Source: Planctomycetota bacterium (GTDB lineage: Bacteria > Planctomycetota > Phycisphaerae > Phycisphaerales > SM1A02). Taken from it: DNA of 11,939 nt. The stretch is from positions 1 through 11,939 of the forward strand of contig JAPULD010000079.1 of assembly GCA_027295365.1 (NCBI GenBank), written 5' to 3'. The notes under the pieces are model-generated. The model searched no databases. It had not been told where the DNA came from and was given only the letters and a program-made list of their open reading frames with translations. Of this stretch, positions 1 through 9,100 are shown in pieces. The position numbers and the translations under genes were made by a program. Every line of letters starts with the position of its first letter. The first letter of the stretch is position 1.

Positions 1-780
1 GAAGTGCGGCGCGAGCTTGGACTCGAATCAAACGAGTTTGCGATCCTTCAGGAAGAGGAGTTGACTCAGCTCGAAATGACCGAGTTTGACTCGCTGGATA
101 CTGATGCAATTCAGGATTTGGAAACCTTGCCGGAGGAATCGGCCGAGTTCTCCCCCGATATCCCTGCCGTGGAAATGGAATTTGCCTCCAGCGGGTCCTT
201 GCCAACCTTGGGTGGCTCCGGATCGGGAGAGGATTTCGGACTGGAGGGTGGAACCGCTGGCACATCATTCTTTGGCGTCAGTTCCAGCGGAACCCGCTTT
301 GCCTATATCGTGGATAAATCCGGCTCGATGGGAAATGGCACGAAGATGCTGGTCGCCAAACGAGAAATGGCGAGGTCGATCCAGAGTTTGCCGGATTACG
401 CACATTTTTACATTCTGATGTTTTCAGGGGGCGTCCTGGCCCCTCATTTTCAGGACGATTGGATGCGGGCCAAGAAAACCACCGTGGCTCGGGTGATCCG
501 CTGGCTGAACAACGAGGTTGATCCTGGGGGGGGGACGCAACCGAGGGATGCATTTGAACGGATCTTCGCTCTGGAGACCCGCCCCGATGTGATATTTTTT
601 CTCACCGATGGTGAAATCACGGGCTTTTCCGCCGAAGAAATCGCCGCCTTCAATCGACGAGGCAAACGGGTCGTCGTCAACACCATCGCCTTCGGTGATC
701 CGAGTAGCCAGGCCTTGCTGAAGGAAATCGCCTCGCAATCGGGAGGCGTGTACCGATTCGTCCCGACGAGCGGCAGATAA
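1..780 (+). CDS. VWA (von Willebrand factor A) domain protein, 5' end outside the window
   Basis: The frame is open from the first base of the window, so this is probably the C-terminal part of a longer protein; the GTG at base 4 is not a convincing start because no ribosome-binding site can be seen. Numbering from that GTG, residues 1-85 are acidic and then Gly/Ser-rich, probably a linker. Residues about 90-257 form a VWA fold. The metal-ion-dependent adhesion site is complete: D104-x-S106-x-S108 in DKSGSMG, T178 in the GGGT loop, and D202 in FLTDGE. VWA domains with an intact site bind Mg2+ and mediate protein-protein contacts. The FFGV-x(n)-G-x-RFAYIVDKSGSM entry resembles planctomycete VWA proteins (from memory, not searched). 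Two bases separate it from the next gene, and it lies upstream of an ExbB/ExbD motor, so a partner role in that envelope complex is an inference. Confidence 0.9.
   Translation, partial: EVRRELGLESNEFAILQEEELTQLEMTEFDSLDTDAIQDLETLPEESAEFSPDIPAVEMEFASSGSLPTLGGSGSGEDFGLEGGTAGTSFFGVSSSGTRFAYIVDKSGSMGNGTKMLVAKREMARSIQSLPDYAHFYILMFSGGVLAPHFQDDWMRAKKTTVARVIRWLNNEVDPGGGTQPRDAFERIFALETRPDVIFFLTDGEITGFSAEEIAAFNRRGKRVVVNTIAFGDPSSQALLKEIASQSGGVYRFVPTSGR
526..534 (+). repeat. Run of nine G in the VWA coding sequence
   Basis: Nine consecutive G bases encode the GGG just before the MIDAS threonine of the VWA protein. The frame is intact across the run: the downstream LTDGE motif and the stop codon both fit. 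Such a tract is prone to replication slippage or base-calling error, and a change of one base would remove the C-terminal part of the domain. Confidence 0.9.
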
Positions 781-782
781 TC

Positions 783-1895
783 ATGCGTGACACTTTCATC
801 TCAATCTGTCTGGGGTTGTTGTGCAGCGCGGGTCATGCCTTTGGTGATGTCGTGCATATGCGCGACGGGCAGCCGGCGCGAACCGTACCGATCGTGTTCA
901 TGGACGATGGAGGCGTGACCGTTCGCATCGCCAATGGCGATTCGCAGGTCATTCCCTGGGACATCGTTCGCGATGTGGAAATGGAAACGGGCGACCATCT
1001 CCTGGCCCAAAGACTAGAGTTGGCACAGGATCTCTGGAGGGCTCGTTCGCGTCTGCAACGACAAGATCCGACTTTGGCCGAGCCGCTCTTTGAAAGACTT
1101 TTTGAACGTTATCGTGGGCAGGACAACGAATGCGCCTTGATCGTGGCGGAAGGGCTATTGCGTTGCCGACTGGCACGCGGCGCTCAGGAATCCGCGGTGA
1201 TTCCGTTCTTGGAAATGGTTCGTTTGAGGCGGACCGGATTCAAGACAGATCGATATGCACAACTCATCGAGGTCTACGAGGAAGTGTTCGGGCTCTGTCC
1301 TCAGTTGGCGCCGGCCTGGGCAAATTTCGTCGCCCTGGACAAGATGCAACGAGACCTCTCCACCTACGATTCACGAGGGGATGAAATTCTGAAAGCAATT
1401 GCCGAGACCTATCGATTTTCGGCACGATTGGCGCTCCGTGGCGCGACAGCCCTTGAAAATGACGAATGGCCTCATTGGCCCAATCATGATGGACTCGACT
1501 TGCTGGAAGATTTGCTGGGGACGATGTCTCCCGACGACGACCGGCAGACCTCGGCTCGAACGAGACTCCTCAGGCAGATCCCGCAGATCCCGCCTTGGGC
1601 GGAATCCTGGATTCGATATCGGGTCGGGATTTCGCTGCTCACCGAATCGGGAGAACATCAGCGGCAAAAAGGCCTCGTAAGCTTGGCGCATTTACCGGCG
1701 AGGTTCGGGAGGATTACGCCCTATCTCGCAGGCTTGGCCACCGCGCGGATGGCCCAGGAACTGGAGCGGGAAGGACGAAGCGAAGAGGGGGCGATACTCA
1801 GGGCTGAGCTTGAGCGAAGATTTCCGGGGCATCCGATATTGTATATGAACGAAGAAGACCAGAAACCGTCAGACTCGTCAAAGGAGAATGTATGA
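783..1895 (+). CDS. Secreted protein with small beta-like N-terminal module and helical repeats, function unknown
   Basis: I do not recognise a named family. Residues 1-21 look like a signal peptide: a short charged start, the hydrophobic stretch FISICLGLLCSAG, then HAFG before D22. Export to the periplasm is therefore likely. Residues 22-70 (DVVHMRDG ... VTVRIANGD ... VIPWDIVRDVE) look like a short beta-strand module that recurs at the N-termini of secreted planctomycete proteins. The rest, about residues 72-360, is Leu/Ala/Arg-rich and amphipathic, consistent with TPR-like helical pairs (for example PLFERLFERY and the RYAQLIEVYEEVFGLCPQLAPAW stretch, in part). The ATG at 783 lies 2 bp after the VWA stop and has no clear Shine-Dalgarno sequence, so coupled translation is likely. 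The stop overlaps the ExbB start by 4 bp (ATGA). By position it is a candidate periplasmic partner of the motor. Confidence 0.85.
   Translation: MRDTFISICLGLLCSAGHAFGDVVHMRDGQPARTVPIVFMDDGGVTVRIANGDSQVIPWDIVRDVEMETGDHLLAQRLELAQDLWRARSRLQRQDPTLAEPLFERLFERYRGQDNECALIVAEGLLRCRLARGAQESAVIPFLEMVRLRRTGFKTDRYAQLIEVYEEVFGLCPQLAPAWANFVALDKMQRDLSTYDSRGDEILKAIAETYRFSARLALRGATALENDEWPHWPNHDGLDLLEDLLGTMSPDDDRQTSARTRLLRQIPQIPPWAESWIRYRVGISLLTESGEHQRQKGLVSLAHLPARFGRITPYLAGLATARMAQELEREGRSEEGAILRAELERRFPGHPILYMNEEDQKPSDSSKENV
1881..1886 (+). promoter_or_regulatory. Ribosome-binding site for the ExbB-like gene
   Basis: AAGGAG lies five bases upstream of the ATG at 1892, inside the end of the preceding gene. 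It is the best Shine-Dalgarno match in the operon and fixes the start of the ExbB-like frame. A strong site here may raise expression of the motor stator relative to the flanking genes. Confidence 0.75.
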
Positions 1896-2668
1896 GCCGC
1901 ATCGATGGGATGATGTACTTGTTGGCCCAGACCGAGGACGCCGAACGCGGCATGTCGTGGTTCGACACGATCCGCAGTGGTGGCCCCGTGGGATTCATCA
2001 TCATCGTCCTCAGCATCGGGGCCATGGCCTTGGTCGTGTTGCATCTGCTGCAGATCCGTCGCAGCGCCCTGTTGCCTCCTGATCATCTCGATCAGGTCGA
2101 GGAAATGCTGGCGCGGGATGACGTCAACGGCGCTCTGGAATACTGTCTGGACCCCGATCACGATTCGTATTTCACCCGGATCATGTCGGCGGGACTGACC
2201 CGTTTCCAAAGGTCCGCCTTCGGCGCGTTCGAGATCAAGAACGCCATCGAGGAGGCGGGGGAGGACCAGACCGCAAGGCTGTATCGGTCCACCGACGCCC
2301 TGGGCCTCATCGGTTCCATCGCGCCCCTCCTGGGGTTGTTGGGCACCGTCCTGGGCATGGTCGGCGCGTTTGAGTCGATCTCAAAGAGCGCCGGATCAAA
2401 CTATGAGGAGTTGGCCAGCAGCATCAGCATGGCCCTGGTGACGACCCTCATGGGACTGGTGCTGGCGATTCCCACCATCGCGCTGTTCACTTTTTTCCGG
2501 AACCGCATCGACGCGATCGCCTCGGAGGCGAGCGTCGAGATCGAACGATTGGTGCTGTACCTGGAATCCGCCGGTCCGGCTCGTCCCGCGCCGGTCACGC
2601 CAACTCGACTGGCTCCCCCCGCGCCACGTCCTCGCCCTCAGCCGGGGCCTGAAGGGGGCAAGGCATGA
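1892..2668 (+). CDS. MotA/TolQ/ExbB proton-channel family protein
   Basis: ExbB/TolQ proteins form the pentameric inner-membrane part of proton-driven motors; with ExbD/TolR they turn proton flow into mechanical work in the envelope. Three membrane segments can be read: about residues 33-53, 137-160 and 179-202. Two family signatures are present: GLLGTVLGMVGAF at 148-160 and ALVTTLMGL at 181-189. Their threonines (T152, T184/T185) correspond to the pore-lining polar residues of the family. The length of 258 aa is normal. The tail from about residue 229 is Pro/Arg/Ala-rich and probably disordered. The start is supported by AAGGAG at 1881. The stop overlaps the ExbD start (ATGA), typical of stoichiometric co-translation. 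No feature separates ExbB from TolQ, so I give no symbol. Confidence 0.96.
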   Translation: MSRIDGMMYLLAQTEDAERGMSWFDTIRSGGPVGFIIIVLSIGAMALVVLHLLQIRRSALLPPDHLDQVEEMLARDDVNGALEYCLDPDHDSYFTRIMSAGLTRFQRSAFGAFEIKNAIEEAGEDQTARLYRSTDALGLIGSIAPLLGLLGTVLGMVGAFESISKSAGSNYEELASSISMALVTTLMGLVLAIPTIALFTFFRNRIDAIASEASVEIERLVLYLESAGPARPAPVTPTRLAPPAPRPRPQPGPEGGKA

Positions 2669-3093
2669 AATTTGGCGGCATTCGAAATCGAGAGAAAGTG
2701 CTCATCGTCGATATCACACCCATGATCGACGTGGTCTTTCTGCTCATCATCTTCTTCATGGTCGCGGCTCAATTCGCCCGAACGACGAGGGCGGAAATGG
2801 ACTTGCCACTCGAACCAGGGGAGCAGGAACAACAGGCCGAGGAAGCGGGGCTGGTGATCAACGTGCTCGCCGACGGATCCATCATCGTCAACGAGCAGAC
2901 CCTTGATCTGGATCAACTCGAAGCGATGGTTCGCGATGAGGTTCAGAACGTCCACGGAGGCGACGCCAAGTTGGTCAAACTGTTGATTCGATCGGATCGG
3001 AACAACGACACGAGCCGGCTCAACCAGATCCTCAATCGACTGGAAACGCTGGGGGTCGGTGCGGCGCGTCTCGCCACCGAGGTCCCCCGATAG
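2665..3093 (+). CDS. ExbD/TolR family biopolymer-transport protein, first paralogue
   Basis: This 142-aa protein has the classic ExbD layout: a short basic cytosolic start, one membrane helix at about residues 13-36 (VDITPMIDVVFLLIIFFMVA), and a periplasmic domain to the end. D22 in PMIDV is the essential proton-carrying aspartate of the family. The periplasmic part includes the typical LVINVLADGSIIVNEQTL strand-turn-strand at about 63-80 and LVKLLIRSDRNN at about 103-114, the region that becomes "I-x-x-D" in ExbD/TolR. The start overlaps the ExbB stop by 4 bp and has AAGGGGG at 2652-2658. It is expected to sit as a dimer inside the ExbB pentamer, pairing with itself or with the next gene's product. 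Confidence 0.95.
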   Translation: MKFGGIRNREKVLIVDITPMIDVVFLLIIFFMVAAQFARTTRAEMDLPLEPGEQEQQAEEAGLVINVLADGSIIVNEQTLDLDQLEAMVRDEVQNVHGGDAKLVKLLIRSDRNNDTSRLNQILNRLETLGVGAARLATEVPR

Positions 3094-3097
3094 TCCC

Positions 3098-3520
3098 ATG
3101 CGAATTCGCGTCAAGCCATCTCGAAGGCGACCCGATCGCATCACGCTCAATCTGGCGAGCATGATCGACGTGACGTTTCTCTTGCTCATCTATTTCCTGG
3201 TGACCACGGTGCTGGCCAAGCAGGAGGATCGGCTCAGCCCGACGCTGCAGACCGAAAGCGAAAGCGCCTCGGGGGAACTCTCCGACTTTCAACCCCAGAT
3301 CGTCAAGGTCATGAACATTGACGGCGCTCCGGGCTATCAACTCGGGCCAAACGTCTTTCGAACGAAGGAGGATCTTGCCAGGACATTGGGGGGATTGCCA
3401 AAGACCGCCGGCGTCTTTATCCATGTGCACAATGACCTTCCCGTCGGATTCGCGGTGGCGGCCATCCAGGCGGCCCGCGATGCGGGCTTTGATCAGGTGA
3501 CCTATGTGCCGGCGAAGTAA
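3098..3520 (+). CDS. ExbD/TolR family protein, second and divergent paralogue
   Basis: This 140-aa protein is a second ExbD. It has a very basic N-terminus (MRIRVKPSRRRPDR), one membrane helix at about residues 21-40 (SMIDVTFLLLIYFLVTTVLA), and the catalytic aspartate D24 in SMIDV. The periplasmic part diverges from the first paralogue, with an acidic Ser/Glu-rich stretch at about 50-62 and a shorter C-terminal domain ending FDQVTYVPAK. I chose the ATG at 3098, 4 bp after the previous stop, over an in-frame GTG at 3059: the latter adds 13 residues overlapping the first ExbD, and the basic start at 3098 is what the family shows. No good Shine-Dalgarno sequence is seen, so coupling to the upstream gene is likely. 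The 3' end overlaps the next gene by 17 bp. Confidence 0.92.
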   Translation: MRIRVKPSRRRPDRITLNLASMIDVTFLLLIYFLVTTVLAKQEDRLSPTLQTESESASGELSDFQPQIVKVMNIDGAPGYQLGPNVFRTKEDLARTLGGLPKTAGVFIHVHNDLPVGFAVAAIQAARDAGFDQVTYVPAK

Positions 3521-6143
3521 TTTCTTGTTGTCCTTTCTGGCGTGCCTGCTTCTGGTCGCCTCCGCGCGAGGCGATGAGGTCGCGACGTACCTGCAGAGGT
3601 TGGGATTGAAACCACTGCTGGCCATTCACTTGGAACAGCAACTGGCAGCAGTGAAGGGTGAGCAGCGTGATCTCATGGTGCGCCAGCTCGCCGATCTCTA
3701 TGCGGATCTCCTGGCCTCGGTCGAGGATCCGAGGCAACGCAAGAAGCTTGAAGATCGGGGCCGCGCCCTGGTGAATTCGTTGCCTGAACAGCAGGCGGGA
3801 TCGTTGCGACTGGCTTTGTTGCGAGGATCGTTCCGGGTCGCCGAGCGGATTGCCGAAGATCATCGTCTGAGACTCTCGGACGAGGCGGAGATTGAAAAGG
3901 CGATCCAGATCCTGACGGAGATCATCCCGAAGTTCAACAACCTGCTGAAGCATCTTGAGACGAACATCGAGCAATTCGAGCGTCGTCTTGCCAGGGCCTC
4001 CAGCCTTGCCGCGTCAAACCTGTTCAACGAAATTGAAAGGGCGAGGGCGAGGTTTGATGAAGCGACCTTCTATTACGCCTGGGCGCTGTACTATCAATCG
4101 TGGCTGAATGAACGTCGAGACAACGCGATGATCGCCATCCGCCAGTTCGCGGGGTTGCTCGATCTGGAGACGTTCAATCCTGATCCCAACGATGTGTCGG
4201 TTGATTTGCGCTCGCTGGAGCCGATCGCCAGGTCGATCCTCGGCATTGCCTTGTGCAAGTCGATCACTTCCTCCGGGGCGACGGCCGTCAACTGGATCTC
4301 ACTGCTCGATCATGAAAATACGTACAAGCCATTGCGCGATGAGGCTCCGATCTGGAGGATTGCCCTTTGGCTTGAGCAGGATGAATTCACCCGGGCACGA
4401 GAAGAGTTGGATCTGTTTCTGAAATCTGATCGTCGCATGCCTTCGCCCTGGCTTCGTTTGATCGCGGTTCAGGCATTGGAACGTGGCGCGAACAACCGAC
4501 AGGCCGAAGCCTTGGTGCGATATGCGGTGACGGAACTCGCTTCTCGCGATGCGCTCGACCAAGTGCTCGATCTGGCCCAACGCTATGGGACGGATTCGTT
4601 GGGCGATCGAGGATTCGCGTTACGCTACGTCCGGGGCGTCATGACCTATTCCGAGACTCGAAACAAGCATGGAAGCGACGGTCCCACGACCAATCCCGCC
4701 TTGAACGAACAGTACGCGCAGGCGACGACGACGCTTGAAGCCGCCTTAGGTGAGAACGACGTCGATCAGTATTCCGAAGCCGCGGCGGCCTGCCGGCGTC
4801 TGATCGGCTATTGCCACTATTTTCAGGGCCACTACTTGCTCGCCAAGGACTCGTTCGTCCTCGCGGCCTCGGAGATGGGCCGTAACGACGAAGCCGCCGA
4901 GGCGCTGTGGATGGCGATCGTCTGTCTCGACAAGGTTGCACACAACGATCGTACCGATCAATTGATGTCCGAATTGAATGGATTGATGAATCGTTTCCTG
5001 CGCGAATACCCCTCAAGCGAGTACACCCCCAAGATCATGCTCAAGAGGGCTCTTGCAAGTCGGCGCGCGGACGTGGAGGTGGTCGAGACCTTATTGGAAA
5101 TTCCTGAAAACAGCGAAGTGTATCCCGCCGCTCGACTGCGCGCGATGCAGGTGCTGTATCAATTGTTCAGGGAGTCCAAAGGCGAGTTGCGATATGCCCA
5201 TGGAAGGCGATTCGTCGATATCACGCTGCCATTGATGAAGGCCGATCTACGCCGATTGGGCTCCGCCGATGCCCCGAATGTGAAGGATATGGTGACCCGG
5301 GCCCGAATGTTGCTGGAAATCAGCTTGAGCGTCGGTGTGATGCGACGGCAGGCGGCGCGGCAGACCTTCGCATGGCTTGACGAATTGCTAGACGAACACG
5401 AGGCCGATCTGGCCCCCTTTCACGATGAGTTGTCGTATCGACGGCTTCTTGAACAGATGTCGAACGGAAATCTGGCTGACGCCGGCGCGCTGGCGGATGA
5501 ACTGTGGAAGAACGAGGAATCTTCGATCTGGTCCAGACTTGCCTCCCGGGCGATGTTCAACGATGCCAATCGGCGCTGGCGACAGTTGTCGAGTGCCGAT
5601 GAAGTTGATGTTGCGTTGTTGCGGATCATCGATCGTTTCGGGGGTCGCATCCTCATCGAGACGGCCGGGGATGATGAAGCGCTGGAGAGACCGGCCGTGC
5701 TCGCGTACCACGCGACAGTGGCGGAGGCCGATTGGTTGCTCTGGAATCAAACGCGTGACGAATTGCGAGGGCGCGCCGCCCTGGCCCTGTATGAAAAATT
5801 GAGACGCAGTCGTCCCAATAATGCGGGATTTCTGCGTGCGACGGCTCTGCTCTCCGAGGAATTCGACCAATACGATCAGGCACTCAACTGTTGGCGACTT
5901 CTTCTGGCCGGCACCGATGCGCGAAGCAATTCATGGTTCGAGTCCAAGTTTCATCAGATTAACATGCTTATCAAGCTCGAACGATACGCGTTGGCTCAAG
6001 AGGTATTGAAGCAGCATGTCCTGCTCAATTCAGGGCATGGTCCCGATCCATGGGGAGCGAGGCTCAAGGGGCTCGAAGTTCGGTTGCAAATGGTACAGCC
6101 AGCGGCCTTGAACGAGCATGGCGATGAGGCGGGTGATCCGTGA
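3504..6143 (+). CDS. Large secreted TPR-like helical-repeat protein, function unknown
   Basis: This 879-aa protein begins with a signal peptide: MCRRSNF, a hydrophobic core LLSFLACLLLVA, then SARG before D25. It should act in the periplasm. Almost all of the rest is predicted helical. Around residues 400-520 the pattern is TPR-like, with a YCHYFQGHYLLAKDSFVLAA helix pair and a REYPSSEYTPKI loop like those in YbgF/BamD-type repeats. Around 780-850 there is another pair (QYDQALNCWRLLLAG and RYALAQEVLKQHV). Residues about 130-190 are long charged helices that could form a coiled coil. There is no catalytic motif that I recognise. The start overlaps the second ExbD gene by 17 bp, with AGG at 3495-3497 as a weak ribosome site. 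The stop overlaps the next GTG start. It is best seen as a scaffold or binding partner in the periplasm near the motor, by inference from position. Confidence 0.9.
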   Translation: MCRRSNFLLSFLACLLLVASARGDEVATYLQRLGLKPLLAIHLEQQLAAVKGEQRDLMVRQLADLYADLLASVEDPRQRKKLEDRGRALVNSLPEQQAGSLRLALLRGSFRVAERIAEDHRLRLSDEAEIEKAIQILTEIIPKFNNLLKHLETNIEQFERRLARASSLAASNLFNEIERARARFDEATFYYAWALYYQSWLNERRDNAMIAIRQFAGLLDLETFNPDPNDVSVDLRSLEPIARSILGIALCKSITSSGATAVNWISLLDHENTYKPLRDEAPIWRIALWLEQDEFTRAREELDLFLKSDRRMPSPWLRLIAVQALERGANNRQAEALVRYAVTELASRDALDQVLDLAQRYGTDSLGDRGFALRYVRGVMTYSETRNKHGSDGPTTNPALNEQYAQATTTLEAALGENDVDQYSEAAAACRRLIGYCHYFQGHYLLAKDSFVLAASEMGRNDEAAEALWMAIVCLDKVAHNDRTDQLMSELNGLMNRFLREYPSSEYTPKIMLKRALASRRADVEVVETLLEIPENSEVYPAARLRAMQVLYQLFRESKGELRYAHGRRFVDITLPLMKADLRRLGSADAPNVKDMVTRARMLLEISLSVGVMRRQAARQTFAWLDELLDEHEADLAPFHDELSYRRLLEQMSNGNLADAGALADELWKNEESSIWSRLASRAMFNDANRRWRQLSSADEVDVALLRIIDRFGGRILIETAGDDEALERPAVLAYHATVAEADWLLWNQTRDELRGRAALALYEKLRRSRPNNAGFLRATALLSEEFDQYDQALNCWRLLLAGTDARSNSWFESKFHQINMLIKLERYALAQEVLKQHVLLNSGHGPDPWGARLKGLEVRLQMVQPAALNEHGDEAGDP

Positions 6144-9100
6144 GCCGCGATCCTTTCCATGACATTCTGGGTCTACCCGATACGTCGCCTCCCCATGAAC
6201 TCCTCGGACTTTGGGCCTCCAATCAAGAACCTTCTGACATCTACATCGCGATCATGAAGCGCTTGATGGAAATACATCATCATCCTTTGAACGGCACGAA
6301 CGAAGCGTTGGCAGTATGCCGGCGTCTGCGGTCGGCGGCCAAGCTGCTGTCCAGTGCGGCTCGGTATCGACAGAATCGGGCCACCACCGGCACGACGGGA
6401 ATTCCGGACGACCATGTCAAGAAATTCCTCAATGTCATGGAATTCGTCGATCCGATGTGCCTGCTCGACATCAAGGCCGAGTCATGCGACGTTGAATCAA
6501 TCGACATCGCATTGGCCCATCGAATGGCGAGGATCGACACCCATCCCGATGCCGGGCAGATCGATGCCGAGGACGTGAGACAGACCCTCCGGGCCGCCGC
6601 GAGTTTGCTCAAGGACGAGTCATTTCGAGAAACCCTCGTGGCGATTCAGAAAGCCACGAAATCTGCGACGAACGTTCCATCCGTTTCGTTGTCCGCACCA
6701 ACTGCAGAGTCACCGTCTTCCTCGCCATTGTCCACGCCGAAACTGGTTCCAGCCTCGGGACCCGCTTCACCAGCACAGACTTCTCATCGATTGCTCAGTT
6801 CTTCGGCGTTGCTGACTCCATTTGATCGACATGTCCTGGCCGTGCTTGTCGGATGCGGGGGTTGGAATTCGACCAGTCGGTCACTGCTTGTTTCACTGGC
6901 CGATGCGTATCAGGTTACGCCGGATGGATTGGTCACCGTCGTGAAGGGATTAAGCGACTACGCGAGAGCCCATCATCAACGAATCGGGGTGAAAGAGATC
7001 ACCCAGGGCATGACGACGCCCCAAACCAATGGTCATCGAGACGGAGCGAAAAGTTCCGGATCGATTCAGACGTCAAGATCGCAGACGGTCATGAGTTCCG
7101 AGTTGATCGAGCAGGAGCCACTCGCCCGTAAACAATGGGATACGTTGACGATTTCACTCCTGGCCACGTTGATTCTGGTTCCAGTGTTGTTGACGGCGCT
7201 CGTATTCACCTTGCGTGGTCTGCGCGAACAGGAACCAGGGGTGAAGGACAGTGTGGTGCAGGGTATCGACACGAAGATCCCCGAAACACCCACGAACCAA
7301 GTGGCGGAAGGCGACGATCCAGGGCAAGCCTTGGCCAGAACGCCGGCGCGATTCACCACGAAACCGACATTTCTTGGTAACGGTCTTCCCGTCGAAGGTG
7401 CCGATGCCGCGGACGCCTGTGTGACGTTGCCGGAAGATTTCGATGAAATCGAACGGCGAGTTGCCGTTGCCGATGAACCTTCCGAGGCGGTTTATCGACA
7501 CTGGGATCACAGTATCGATCAGTTCGCGACCGGCTGGGTCCTGCTGGACGAATCGACACGACGTGCATCGGTACGATCGATGCTGGAAGTGTTGATCCAG
7601 GCCGCCGATCGCCCCAGCGTCAGTGATCGACTTCTGCAATCCCTGACGCCGATGACCGGGAAGTTGCCCGAGCCCATCGACGTATGGCGGGAAACGTGGA
7701 AAGCCTATCTTCTGGGTCGTATCGTCAGCCTCAAAAACATGGCTCCGGTCGTCACCGACCAAGCGAGGCGACAGCTCGATGTGACGCTGCCGGGTCGCTC
7801 ACTCGATTCTATCAATGATCCGACCTTGGTGGCCCGGGCCTGGCTGGATCATGCGGCGGGGCAATTGATTGAATTTCTGGAATACGAGCCTCGTGCCTAT
7901 GACTTCTGGGAACTCTGGTTGGCCTCGCAGCGTGAACTCGGCACGGGGTCGGCGCACGATCTGGCGTTGTTCGCGACGTTGGGTGACCTGATGAGAACCG
8001 GGGTCGACCTCGCCCGGGAAGGACCCAGCGTCAACATCATGGGCAGACTGATCGACCTCATCGAATGGCGGGGTGAGAAAAGAAAAACGGCATGGAGCGA
8101 ACTCCTCGATGACCCGAACGTGTCGGCGAGGGATCTCTGGGTCCTGACGAGCCTGTTGAACGAACGAAACGACGTGGCGTGGTTTTCGGAAGCGTTCATC
8201 ATTCCCAACAATGCCAATGATCTCATGCGTGCGAGGATGCGCGACAAGATCGGTCAGGCTTGGCCGTTTTCGGGCCTTGATTTGAACAATGTTTCACCGG
8301 TCGCGCGAGCCAATGCGCTCCTGAACGAATCCGAAGCTCGACCCTGGCTGGAACTGGTGACCCGATTCCAGAATCAGCATCATCCCAATGACATGGAATC
8401 GAAAATGATTCTGCTCCTGGGCTTCGCAAGGCTGAATGAGTCGTTTTCGCAACTTTTCGATCGCGAAGCGGCGCTGGCCGGCGAATCCTCCGAGTTGGCG
8501 TCTGCAATTCTGGTCGAATTGAATCAGGACAATCGCCCCGGTCTTTCGGGGACATCGGGGAATTGGCGATCTTCTCAGGTCCCATCCGTCAAGCCCGGAC
8601 AGCCGATCGGTCCCGACGGTGTCTGGTCCTCCAGCTTTCGGGAAGCAAGAAGGAACACCCAGTTGCGTCTGGACATGCTTTCGAATCTGGCTTCCACCGC
8701 GGGGACGGATCTTGGGCCCGTTGATGCTGAAACTTTCGTGCGGGAAGTCTTTCGGGGTGTCCCTCAGGATATTCGAACTCAGGCTCAGGGGGTTCTCTTG
8801 CAACGCTTTTCGACTGGCCCGACCGTCATGCAGGCCTTGCTTGATCAACTCCCCGATGCAAGTCGGAACGCCAATATTTCGGAATTCATTTCGACCTTGA
8901 CGGGAAAAGTCCTGCCCACGCCCGGATCACAGCAATGGACTGTCGCCGCCCGGATGGCGCTGTTGGACCATGCCTTGCTCCTCCGCCGAAGTGGACGAGG
9001 AGCCGCCGATGTCCTGACCCAGGAACTCATCGACACCTATCTCAATCGAATCGTGGCCCTCGAGTCCGGCGCCGAACGGCTGACGAGACCTGGTTCACCA

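Noticed and set aside
1721..2209. Minus-strand open frame of 162 codons
   Set aside because: It covers the strong AAGGAG site and the N-terminus of the ExbB-like protein on the other strand, and contains no recognisable motif.
3059..3097. Upstream GTG start for the second ExbD
   Set aside because: It would add 13 residues coded inside the first ExbD; the ATG at 3098 gives the normal short basic ExbD N-terminus.
3032..3625. Minus-strand open frame of 197 codons
   Set aside because: It lies opposite the second ExbD gene and the start of the 879-aa gene, both with clear family or signal features. Its translation is rich in Arg, Gly and His without any recognisable fold, as expected for the complement of GC-rich codons.
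7154..7762. Minus-strand open frame of 202 codons
   Set aside because: It is fully inside the 1111-aa gene on the opposite strand, has no ribosome site or family motif, and looks like a shadow frame.
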